Assembly: GCA_009649835.1 (NCBI GenBank)
Contig: PYCK01000007.1
Span: 1 to 8,882, forward strand
Source: Candidatus Methanocomedens sp.
GTDB taxonomy: Archaea; Halobacteriota; Methanosarcinia; Methanosarcinales; Methanocomedenaceae
Direction: 5' to 3'
DNA: 8,882 bases
Made by a program: the position numbers and the translations under genes. The notes beneath the pieces were generated by a model that was given only the letters and a program-made list of their open reading frames with translations, did no database searches and had not been told where the DNA came from. This document shows positions 1-6,545 of the stretch, in pieces (within the stretch, counting starts at the first letter, position 1; the number at the start of each line of letters is the position of its first letter).

Positions 1-40
1 GACCGGTGTAGAATGAGTGTAAACAAATGTTTTGAAAAAA

Positions 41-61
41 GGCTCCTGCGAAAGGGCCGCC
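41..61 (-). terminator. Probable terminator of the aminotransferase operon
   Basis: On the minus strand, about 27 bases after the aminotransferase stop, a GC-rich imperfect hairpin forms: GGC plus a three-pair extension, with a 2-base bulge. It is followed directly by six T residues (complement of A35-A40). A second T run (complement of A-poor 82-88) sits right at the stop codon. Both are consistent with archaeal U-rich termination at the end of the three-gene operon. The stem is short and bulged, so the call is moderate. Confidence 0.4.
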
Positions 62-87
62 CAGACAAATCGAGAAATTAGATTTTT

Positions 88-1410
88 TTAGTCTGCTTTT
101 ATATATTTTACATAATCTTTCAAAGCATCAATTCCCCTGACAATCCTGGGTGCATTCTGCTTTACGAATTCGATCTCCTCAGATTTTGAATTTGGACGTT
201 TTTGTTTATAATTTTCAAAGACTTCTTCGCCATCATAATCTACAAAGGCTATCCTGGCACCGAAATCATCTGGTTTTAACAGGCATGCATCACCAGTTAC
301 AACAGCTATGTGATGGGGGTGTGAGATCAATGAGTCACTTAGAGCATTTGAAGTCTTGACACCTTTTCGTATAAGGTCAGCTGAGAGTTCATTAAAATCT
401 GTAAAAAAGTAGAAAGAGCCATGAGGTATTGTGGCGTTAATTCCATCAATCTTGTTGAATTCTTCACTCATGAAGGTTCCCATAATACGGTGAATATCTC
501 GTACAATTCTCATATATTCATCAATTTCTTTATTTGGCTCATAGGCAGTTATAGCCGCATATTGCGTAGGCGTGGAAACATTAGTATAGACCGTTGCGGC
601 AATCTTGGTGAAGCCATCTACCAGTTTTTGCGAGCAATTCTCAGGTAAAATGCAAAACCCTAACCGGTACCCACCGGCAGACCTGTCCTTTGAAAGTCCA
701 TTTGTGATCAGTGTTCCTTCCGGGTATACCGAACCCATACTTGTGAATTTATCAAAATCATAGGTGATCAATGCATAGATCTCATCAGCCAGGACCAGTG
801 TCCTGTGTTTTCGACACACGTCTGCGATCTTCTCAAGTTCTTCCCTGGAATATACTGTACCTGTGGGGTTGTGGGGATTATTGATCACCAGGATATGCTG
901 GTCATCAGGAAGTCCTGATAAGAATTCATCCAGGTCATCAGGTTGGATCTTGTAATCGAACTCGGGCTTAAGATAAAAAGTATGAAAATGTTTATCAAGC
1001 AGTTTGATCTGTGGAGAATACCCGATCCACGAAGGAGAAGGGATTACCACACCGCCCTGTACCATATCGAAGATAATATGGATAAGTTCCTTTGTTCCAG
1101 GTCCTACGATGATTCTTGACGGGTCAACATCCAGGTTAAAATACCGTTTATTAAAACCGGCAATAGCCTCCCGAAGCTCAGGAATACCCTGCGCAGAAGA
1201 GTAATGTCCTTTGTCAGTATTCTCTGCCAGTGCTTTTTGAATTGGCAAAGGCACTTGAAATGGGGATTGCCCGAAGGCAAATCCATAATAATCAAAACCG
1301 CACGCAATTGCTGAACATTTTTTCCTGTGTTCAGAGATCATGAGTCCGACCCGAAGGTTTTCAGGCATTGTGATTGCATCTACATGCGGCTCAAGTGCAA
1401 TTTCTTTCAT
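88..1410 (-). CDS. PLP-dependent class I/II aminotransferase
   Basis: A 440-residue fold-type I aminotransferase that transfers an amino group between an amino acid and a 2-oxoacid in the cytoplasm. The family landmarks are in order: the N-P-H-N-P-T-G motif around residues 178-184, the A-D-E-I-Y motif (residues 208-212, pyridine-binding Asp and Tyr), and the Schiff-base lysine K241 in a G-L-S-K-D-R-S-A-G-G-Y-R-L-G block. It is somewhat longer than a typical 380-400-residue aspartate aminotransferase; the extra length is a lysine/glutamate-rich stretch near the C-terminus. The ATG start has a GGGGAG ribosome binding site that overlaps the stop of the preceding gene 12 bases upstream, so it is the last gene of the ThDP enzyme-glutamate synthase operon. 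That context suggests glutamate as amino donor. The substrate cannot be read from the sequence. Confidence 0.9.
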   Translation of the reverse strand: MKEIALEPHVDAITMPENLRVGLMISEHRKKCSAIACGFDYYGFAFGQSPFQVPLPIQKALAENTDKGHYSSAQGIPELREAIAGFNKRYFNLDVDPSRIIVGPGTKELIHIIFDMVQGGVVIPSPSWIGYSPQIKLLDKHFHTFYLKPEFDYKIQPDDLDEFLSGLPDDQHILVINNPHNPTGTVYSREELEKIADVCRKHRTLVLADEIYALITYDFDKFTSMGSVYPEGTLITNGLSKDRSAGGYRLGFCILPENCSQKLVDGFTKIAATVYTNVSTPTQYAAITAYEPNKEIDEYMRIVRDIHRIMGTFMSEEFNKIDGINATIPHGSFYFFTDFNELSADLIRKGVKTSNALSDSLISHPHHIAVVTGDACLLKPDDFGARIAFVDYDGEEVFENYKQKRPNSKSEEIEFVKQNAPRIVRGIDALKDYVKYIKAD

Positions 1411-1422
1411 ATTCTAACTCCC

Positions 1423-2907
1423 CTATACATGTTCTATTTCTGTATGATTTGAAATCTCGGAATTTGTCGTGCACAGGTCATTAATGTTCAATCCATGGAC
1501 ATCATTATTCCCGGTCAACCGCGCGAAATCCATTAATTCATCAGTAGACACATGCAAAAAATTCTCCAGTTTTTTAGCAGAGATATCCACCTTCAATCTG
1601 GCCCGTAATTCTGGGTCATGCGTAGTCACTCCAACAGGGCATTTTCCTGTATCACACAACCTGTACTGCTGGCACGCACAAGCCATCAGGGCGGCAGTTC
1701 CAATAGCAACAGCATCGGCCCCCATTGCCAGTGCCTTTGCAAAATCAGAGGATACCCGATGTCCTCCTGTGATGATAAGAGAGATATCGTTAATACCGTT
1801 ATCATCCAGGAATTTCCTTGCTCGATATAGGGCAAATACTGTAGGGACCGATGTTGCTTGTTTAACATGCCTGGAAGCAGCTGCAGTAGCACCCGGCCTG
1901 CCATCAATTGTAATAAAATCAGGTTCAGCGAAGACTGCAATTTCCAGGTCTGCTTCGATATGACCGGCAGCGATCTTGATCCCTATGGGCTTGCCCCCTG
2001 ATTTTTTCCTTAGCCAGTCCACTTTCATTTTGAGATCGTCTTTATTTTTAATATCTTCAAAGTGAGAAGGACTGATAATGTCTGTACCTTCAGGATATCC
2101 CCTGATCATCGCAATTTCCTTTGTAACCTTTTCAGCAGGTAAATGTCCACCCATACCCGGTTTAACTGATTGCCCGATCTTGATCTCAATGGCATCTACT
2201 TTTTTAAGATTCTCGTCTGTGACGCTGTATTGGTTGGGTATGTATTCGAAGATATATTTATAGGCATTATCAAAAGACTCCTGTAATATCCCGCCCTCCC
2301 CTGAACACATGGCAGTCCTAACAACAGCGCTTCCCTTTGCTAAAGCTATTTTAACCTCTTTTGATAATGCACCGAATGACATGTGGGTAATATAGATCGG
2401 TGTCTCGATCACCAGGGGATATTTGGCTTTTGGACCGATGATAGTTTTCGTATTGACCGGTTCATCGTGGTTTAGCGGAATCTTGGCCAGTTGTGCTCCT
2501 TTTATGAGAATATCATCATATGAGATCACTTCCCTGGTAGTTCTCATGGGTTCTATAATGGATTCTCCTGTGACAGATATCTTATGAATATCTGCCATAT
2601 GTGCCTCCAGTTCATCAGATTCCCGTTCCCATTCCCCAAGGTATCCCCCCAGTTCCATTTTAACAGAGGATACAATGATCTTGCTCTTGGCTCCACAATG
2701 GGGACAGGTGATGATCTCCTCAATTTCTTCCTGTTTTACGTCCTCTTTTAACGGGATCTGGTGAGTTTTATCTGATTTGCAGATGGGACATTTCCAGTCA
2801 TCAGGAAAATCCTCTGGTTTGGTACCAGGTTTCATGCTGGTGACAGAGTCGCCCCTGGTATCATCGTACTCAAAAACATTACAAACATTGCATCGGTATC
2901 TTGTCAT
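1423..2907 (-). CDS. Rubredoxin/zinc-finger-fused glutamate synthase FMN-domain protein
   Basis: 494 residues. Residues 1-50 form a full-length rubredoxin (C6-x2-C9, C40-x2-C43, with P-D-D-W before the second knuckle). Residues 68-108 carry a second metal motif, C-x2-C followed by H-x4-H, like a zinc finger. From about residue 130 follows the archaeal-type glutamate synthase central domain: FMN-barrel motifs including S-F-G-A-L-S, G-M-G-G-H-L-P and D-G-R-P-G-A-T, and the [3Fe-4S] ligands C412-x5-C418-x4-C423. The glutaminase domain and the GXGXG domain of bacterial GltB are absent. Known members of the family reduce 2-oxoglutarate plus ammonia to glutamate using FMN and an iron-sulfur cluster. 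I infer that the fused rubredoxin supplies or drains electrons. Its ATG overlaps the upstream stop by 4 bases (ATGA), implying translational coupling. Whether it makes glutamate or another product is unproven. Confidence 0.88.
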   Translation of the reverse strand: MTRYRCNVCNVFEYDDTRGDSVTSMKPGTKPEDFPDDWKCPICKSDKTHQIPLKEDVKQEEIEEIITCPHCGAKSKIIVSSVKMELGGYLGEWERESDELEAHMADIHKISVTGESIIEPMRTTREVISYDDILIKGAQLAKIPLNHDEPVNTKTIIGPKAKYPLVIETPIYITHMSFGALSKEVKIALAKGSAVVRTAMCSGEGGILQESFDNAYKYIFEYIPNQYSVTDENLKKVDAIEIKIGQSVKPGMGGHLPAEKVTKEIAMIRGYPEGTDIISPSHFEDIKNKDDLKMKVDWLRKKSGGKPIGIKIAAGHIEADLEIAVFAEPDFITIDGRPGATAAASRHVKQATSVPTVFALYRARKFLDDNGINDISLIITGGHRVSSDFAKALAMGADAVAIGTAALMACACQQYRLCDTGKCPVGVTTHDPELRARLKVDISAKKLENFLHVSTDELMDFARLTGNNDVHGLNINDLCTTNSEISNHTEIEHV

Positions 2908-4697
2908 ACTAATCTCTCTTGATCCACCCTTTTTATGGGGGGTGTTATTTTTTCAGTATCGACCATGATTTCAATTAAGGTTGGTCTGTCTGAAATAAGG
3001 GCTTTTTTTAGGACATCATCCAGTTCACCGGGGTCTTCAACAGTATATCCTTCTCCACCGCATGAAGTAGCAAACCCGGCAAAATCGGGATTAGGGAAAC
3101 TGACCCCGAATTCAGGATAATGTTCCATTTTCTGTTCCTTTTTGATATTCTTCAGTTTGCCGTCATTAAATACAATTACTGTGATGGCCAGATCTTCCCT
3201 TACAGCAGTGGTAAAATCAGCCATTAACATTCCAAATCCACCATCACCTGTTACACAAACTACTTGTTTGTCAGGGAAATCAAGTTTTGCCGACATTGCA
3301 GCTGGCAGCCCGAACCCCATGCTGGCAATGTTAGCTGACATAAAAGTTCTCTGTCCCTGGCAAATGAATTTCTTGAAGAACCAGTAGGTATGATCCCCCA
3401 CATCCACACAGATGATAGCATCATTACTGATGTTTCGTTTAAGTGCCTGTATCACAAAGCCTGGATTTATTGGTATTGATAGGTCGTGAGCATCCATTTC
3501 CAGCTCCTCAAGATGCTCTTGCTTGATCCGTGCGAGAATTTTTTCAAACTCGCTATTCTCTTCCTTTTCATGTATGAATGGGACGAGTTTTTTGAGCGTC
3601 AATGCGGCATCGCCCACCAGACCTACATCCACATTTGTAGTCTTTCCAACCCTGGTGGAATTCATATCTATCTGTATGATCTTTATTCCGGGTGGTATCA
3701 GGTTAGCCTGTCTGAATCCAGTCCCAATAAGAAGGAGCAGTTCACACTGCTGTATCGCATATGCCGCATGTTTGGACCCAATGGCACCCAGTACTCCCAG
3801 GCTGTACTTGTGGGTCTCATCAATAACACCCTTTGATCTTGATGTGGTGGCTATGGGAGATTTCATTTTTTCAGCAAGCTCAATTAACAGATTACCTGCG
3901 TGTCTTGAACCCCAACCTGCAAGGATTGAGACTTTTTTCGTTTCATTGATCAACTTTGCGGCTTTTTCAATTTCTGTATCATCAGGCGCTACTTCATTAT
4001 TGAATACTCGCATATCCTGGATATATATAGGTTCATCAAGCTTTTCTGTCAGAATATCTGTGGGGGTGCTCAATACTGATACACCAGGATTTTTGTAGGC
4101 ATACTTGGCAGCCATTAACACCAGTTTAAGGGCCTGGTTAGATCTGGCAATGGTCTCAGTATACGATGCAAAAGAACAGAATAATTCCAGCTGCTCGATC
4201 TCCTGGAATGCCTCGCTTCCCAGATAGACCTCAGGGACCTGACCTGCCAGTGCCAGAACCGGACTTTTATCAAAAGCAGCATCCACCAGCCCGGTCATTA
4301 GATTGGTACAGCCAGGACCGGCAATTGAGATGCATACACCCAGTTTGTCTGTCATTTTTCCATGAGCACAGGCCATGAATGCTGCAGTTTCCTCGTGTCT
4401 TGTGAGAATGAATTTGATCTTGTTACTTTTCCTTATGGCTTCGATCAAGGGCAGATTGGAACTACCTGGGATCCCGTATATATATTCCACTCCAAGGGAG
4501 GCCAGTTGTTCAACGATCTTTTCAGCTACGTTACTCTTTACAGCTTCATCAGCTTTTGCAACACCTTCTGGAACAAAAGCAGATTTTGGGGCACCGCATA
4601 CAGGACAGCTGAAGGTCTCGGGCACTTCGCTGAATTTTTTACCCTGTGCTACCTCGTCATAGACCCAATTACATACAGTACATCTAAATTTTCCCAT
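2904..4697 (-). CDS. Rubredoxin-fused thiamine-diphosphate enzyme (pyruvate oxidase/acetolactate synthase-like)
   Basis: 597 residues. Residues 1-45 are a compact rubredoxin with knuckles C6-x2-C9 and C31-x2-C34, shorter between knuckles than standard rubredoxin. Residues ~55-220 are the ThDP pyrimidine-binding domain, with the catalytic Glu in R-H-E-E (about E102). Residues ~240-370 are the central domain with a G-W-G-S-R-H-A-G motif. Residues ~410-580 are the ThDP diphosphate-binding domain with G484-D-G and N511 as the Mg2+/diphosphate site. The layout matches the pyruvate oxidase/acetolactate synthase superfamily, which decarboxylates 2-oxoacids. A fused rubredoxin suggests oxidative decarboxylation with one-electron transfer; that is inference. 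The ATG is preceded by a GGGGG-rich ribosome binding site. It is the first gene of the operon with the glutamate synthase and aminotransferase genes. The substrate (pyruvate or another 2-oxoacid) is unknown. Confidence 0.88.
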   Translation of the reverse strand: MGKFRCTVCNWVYDEVAQGKKFSEVPETFSCPVCGAPKSAFVPEGVAKADEAVKSNVAEKIVEQLASLGVEYIYGIPGSSNLPLIEAIRKSNKIKFILTRHEETAAFMACAHGKMTDKLGVCISIAGPGCTNLMTGLVDAAFDKSPVLALAGQVPEVYLGSEAFQEIEQLELFCSFASYTETIARSNQALKLVLMAAKYAYKNPGVSVLSTPTDILTEKLDEPIYIQDMRVFNNEVAPDDTEIEKAAKLINETKKVSILAGWGSRHAGNLLIELAEKMKSPIATTSRSKGVIDETHKYSLGVLGAIGSKHAAYAIQQCELLLLIGTGFRQANLIPPGIKIIQIDMNSTRVGKTTNVDVGLVGDAALTLKKLVPFIHEKEENSEFEKILARIKQEHLEELEMDAHDLSIPINPGFVIQALKRNISNDAIICVDVGDHTYWFFKKFICQGQRTFMSANIASMGFGLPAAMSAKLDFPDKQVVCVTGDGGFGMLMADFTTAVREDLAITVIVFNDGKLKNIKKEQKMEHYPEFGVSFPNPDFAGFATSCGGEGYTVEDPGELDDVLKKALISDRPTLIEIMVDTEKITPPIKRVDQERLV

Positions 4698-4712
4698 AAT
4701 ACCCCCTGAATG

Positions 4713-4739
4713 AAAAAAATGGATATGTTTCCATATCCA
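4713..4739 (-). terminator. Intrinsic-terminator-like hairpin between DUF2769 gene and ThDP operon
   Basis: A perfect 8-bp stem (TGGATATG/CATATCCA) closed by a GAAA tetraloop on the minus strand and followed directly by seven T residues. It lies 17 bases after the DUF2769 stop and only 15 bases before the ThDP enzyme start codon, with that gene's ribosome binding site in between. It may end the DUF2769 transcript or act as an attenuator for the operon. Confidence 0.7.
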
Positions 4740-4755
4740 GATATTACTATTTTAT

Positions 4756-5001
4756 TTACATTCCAGCTTGCTCTTTTTCAGAGCCTTTAGTGCAGAAATA
4801 CATGTGTTTCAATCCCATCTTCTCTGTAACGGGACATCCACCGCAGATGCAACCATTTTCGTCGGTTATGCAGCTGCTTTTCCCGATTGTGGGAAAACAA
4901 AATCCGCCTTTTTCACCGCATTCCACCCAGGAAGGGCAGGTGCCGCAAATACACATTGACAACACCATTGTTTTCTTTTGTTCCATTTCTTCTGGACTCA
5001 T
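4756..5001 (-). CDS. DUF2769 Cys-rich small protein (first copy)
   Basis: 81 residues with ten cysteines (C17, C19, C22, C28, C35, C44, C51, C53, C56, C70). The C-I-C-G-x-C-P and C-x-C-x2-C-P-V blocks and the final M-Y-F-C-T-K-G-S are the signature of DUF2769, an uncharacterised family frequent in methanogenic archaea. No signal peptide or membrane segment is visible. The cysteines could bind zinc or an iron-sulfur cluster, which the sequence alone does not settle. The ATG follows a strong GGAGAAGG ribosome binding site about 6 bases upstream. A clear TATA box at 5059-5069 gives it its own promoter. A paralogue lies at 5675-5893 and a DUF1622 gene lies between them. Confidence 0.85.
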   Translation of the reverse strand: MSPEEMEQKKTMVLSMCICGTCPSWVECGEKGGFCFPTIGKSSCITDENGCICGGCPVTEKMGLKHMYFCTKGSEKEQAGM

Positions 5002-5058
5002 TTGAACCTTCTCCGTAAGTTTAACCCCCTTTTATTGTTTACTATATGCCATTTTTTA

Positions 5059-5069
5059 CTATATAAAAT
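5059..5069 (-). promoter_or_regulatory. TATA box upstream of the first DUF2769 gene
   Basis: On the minus strand the sequence reads GAGATTTTATATAG, a good match to an archaeal BRE plus TATA box. It would place the start of transcription near 5035, about 35 bases before the DUF2769 start codon, leaving room for its ribosome binding site. Confidence 0.6.
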
Positions 5070-5117
5070 CTCACCAAAGGCAAGATAATATAAAAAAACC
5101 TTAAACCTCGAATTGTT

Positions 5118-5435
5118 TTAATCAAATTCGTTAACTTCCTTACCAAGGAAATAACCTAATATTGTCCTGATGCCAACGATTGCACCGAGCAAAATAATTT
5201 CCTCTTGAGAAGGAGCTATAATAGTCTGTAAAATATCGCCGGCAATGAGAAAATCGAGACCAAAAACGATCTTATGAGTGAAATCTCTGCGGATGTCATG
5301 ATACCCCATTACCGGCATTCTTCTGATCTCAAGATTCAATGTCTTAATTGTGGCTATGATCCCACCATAAAGTATCATTGCAGCGCCTATATACGCGAAA
5401 ATCAAAGATGAAAGATCAATAAATTCTGTGAACAT
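5118..5435 (-). CDS. DUF1622 family small membrane protein
   Basis: 105 residues, with three predicted membrane helices: about 9-31, 55-73 and 79-97. The block G-L-D-F-L-I-A-G-D-I-L-Q-T-I and the later G-x-I-V-G-I-R-T-I-L-G-Y-F-L are characteristic of the DUF1622 membrane protein family, whose function is unknown. Acidic and basic residues inside the second helix (the G-L-D and A-G-D aspartates) are conserved in the family and suggest oligomerisation or ion contact; that is inference. I chose the ATG at 5433-5435 because an AAGTGAT ribosome binding site lies about 8 bases upstream; a TTG three codons earlier would overlap that site. It stands between two DUF2769 genes on the same strand and is followed by a run of seven T residues near 5092-5098. 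Confidence 0.8.
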   Translation of the reverse strand: MFTEFIDLSSLIFAYIGAAMILYGGIIATIKTLNLEIRRMPVMGYHDIRRDFTHKIVFGLDFLIAGDILQTIIAPSQEEIILLGAIVGIRTILGYFLGKEVNEFD

Positions 5436-5488
5436 AATTTTCAATCACTTTTTTGGATCTCTTCAAGATCGTGTGGGTAAATTTTCAC

Positions 5489-5496
5489 TATTTAAG
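5489..5496 (-). promoter_or_regulatory. Possible TATA box for the DUF1622 gene
   Basis: The minus strand reads CTTAAATA here. It would place transcription start near 5465, about 30 bases before the DUF1622 ATG. The match is only fair and the region is AT-rich. Confidence 0.3.
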
Positions 5497-5515
5497 CTGG
5501 TGAGGATAAAATTAT

Positions 5516-5617
5516 CTTTGCGTTCTTAGCGCCCTTTGCGATGAATTAATAAAAACATCAATGAAGATGACTACGTTTTTCATATGGCACCGCAAAGTAC
5601 GCAAATGGCGCGAAGAA
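5516..5617. repeat. Inverted pair of CTTTGCG-rich elements
   Basis: The plus strand at 5516-5544 and the minus strand at 5617-5586 carry related ~29-base elements that match at about 20 of 29 positions (29 aligned bases at 5616-5588). Each is built from three GCG-ended units of 9-10 bases of the form CTTTGCG. The two copies face each other across about 40 AT-rich bases. I recall similar CTTTGCG.../CGCAAAG... strings as dispersed intergenic repeats in many bacterial and archaeal genomes. The pair could fold as an imperfect cruciform or RNA hairpin. Confidence 0.6.
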
Positions 5618-5674
5618 TCCAATAGTCTGGCTATGATACCCGCTCAATGTTAAAGAGAGCCATTTTTTTGACGT

Positions 5675-5893
5675 TCAGGGTGCTTTTCCAGTTTCGCAAA
5701 AGTACATTCCTTTTAGCCCGTTTGTGATATATACTGGACATGCTGTACATTTGCAGCCTTTCTTCTCGATGGTCTGATCTGAATTTCCCCGTGCGCAGAA
5801 TAAATAGGGCTGAGGCGGGAAAGGGAGACTGGGACAGGTTCCACAATAGTCCATGCAAATATTAAGATTCTCTTTTGTGTCTTCAACCGACAA
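5675..5893 (-). CDS. DUF2769 Cys-rich small protein (second, divergent copy)
   Basis: 72 residues from the chosen TTG start, with eight cysteines (C13, C17, C20, C33, C47, C49, C52, C66). The Y-C-G-T-C-P-S, C-x-C-x2-C-P-V-Y and G-M-Y-F-C-E-T-G blocks identify DUF2769. Compared with the copy at 4756-5001 it lacks the counterparts of C17, C28 and C44 of that protein, so its metal site, if any, differs. An AGGTGAT ribosome binding site at about 5897-5903 exactly fits the anti-Shine-Dalgarno sequence and places the start at the TTG at 5891-5893. The GTG at 5900-5902 lies inside that site and is a less likely start. The gene follows the 170-aa repeat protein by 35 bases, with a terminator-like hairpin between them. 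Confidence 0.8.
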   Translation of the reverse strand: MSVEDTKENLNICMDYCGTCPSLPFPPQPYLFCARGNSDQTIEKKGCKCTACPVYITNGLKGMYFCETGKAP

Positions 5894-5910
5894 TTCAATC
5901 ACCTTTTAGA

Positions 5911-5935
5911 AAAAGAAAAAGGGCCTCATCAGGCC
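5911..5935 (-). terminator. Terminator-like hairpin overlapping the stop of the 170-aa gene
   Basis: On the minus strand a GGCCT/AGGCC 5-bp stem with a GATG loop is followed by C, five T, C and five T. The TGA stop codon of the upstream gene spans the stem-loop junction, so a terminating ribosome would sit on the hairpin. Only about 20 bases separate the T tract from the next start codon. Confidence 0.55.
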
Positions 5936-6441
5936 AACATCTTCTTGAACATATTCCGGACCATCATTCTTTTCAGAATGAAATAATCCTGGGTCGCAGC
6001 CATACCAGCGCGCTTTTCCAGCATTTTCCTGTCGTCAGGCCATTTGGACATTATCTGCTTTAATGTACCCATCAGGACCATTCGCTTATCCTTGGGAAGT
6101 TTTGTCATGATATCAGTCCTGGTCTTGACTACTTTGAACATGGCATCTTCAGGGAGCTCTCCGGCAGCATCTAACATTTCGCCTATTGCCTCAATTCTTT
6201 TATCATCAGGCATTTCTGAGAACTGCTCCATCCGGGCACCCAATATCTTCGCCCTTTCCTCCTCAGGTTTTGAAGCCAGCATCTCAACCACTTCCATCAT
6301 CTGGTTAAACCCTTCTGCCTTCTTTTTATGCTCCTTACATAGAGGACAATTCTCAAGATGTTCATTAATCGATGCTGTATCCTTATCTGCACATGCCTGA
6401 CATTCTTCTGCTAATTTTTCCAGTTCTGCTTTTGTGGTCAT
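5929..6441 (-). CDS. Zinc-finger-like protein with a 19-residue tandem repeat
   Basis: 170 residues; I do not recognise the family as a whole. Residues 14-35 contain C14-x2-C17 and H28-x3-C32-x2-C35; the H-x3-C-x2-C part resembles the zf-HC2 zinc finger of anti-sigma factors. Residues 57-151 are five tandem units of exactly 19 residues, with prolines at 59, 78, 97, 116 and 135. Each unit has the form x-x-P-(D/E/K)-(D/E)-x, usually R, then a hydrophobic helix, with Gly at unit position 12 in three units. The C-terminus is strongly basic and Met-rich. No membrane segment is visible, so it is probably cytoplasmic. The ATG at 6439-6441 follows a GAGGAGTGG ribosome binding site; a GTG four codons earlier overlaps that site. 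A TATA box lies at 6480-6491. Protein binding through the repeat is a guess from architecture. Confidence 0.75.
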   Translation of the reverse strand: MTTKAELEKLAEECQACADKDTASINEHLENCPLCKEHKKKAEGFNQMMEVVEMLASKPEEERAKILGARMEQFSEMPDDKRIEAIGEMLDAAGELPEDAMFKVVKTRTDIMTKLPKDKRMVLMGTLKQIMSKWPDDRKMLEKRAGMAATQDYFILKRMMVRNMFKKMLA

Positions 6442-6479
6442 GGTCTTATCCACTCCTCAAAGAACATTCTGGTTTCATT

Positions 6480-6491
6480 ATTATATAGTTT
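6480..6491 (-). promoter_or_regulatory. TATA box of the 170-aa repeat-protein gene
   Basis: The minus strand reads CCCAAAACTATATAATAA, a BRE-like and TATA-like run. It predicts a transcription start near 6457, about 16 bases before the chosen ATG, so the ribosome binding site starts the transcript. Confidence 0.55.
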
Positions 6492-6545
6492 TGGGCAGTT
6501 AATTAGTTTTTAGTTATCATATCTCTCAGAAATTTGTACAATATG

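Noticed and set aside
1469..1963. 164-codon plus-strand ORF
   Set aside because: Antisense to the conserved [3Fe-4S]/FMN region of the glutamate synthase gene; no family features.
3523..4098. 191-codon plus-strand ORF
   Set aside because: It lies wholly antisense to the ThDP enzyme gene and has the composition of a shadow frame.
5631..5858. 75-codon minus-strand ORF overlapping the second DUF2769 gene
   Set aside because: It is another frame of the same DNA; the DUF2769 frame has the conserved cysteine motifs.
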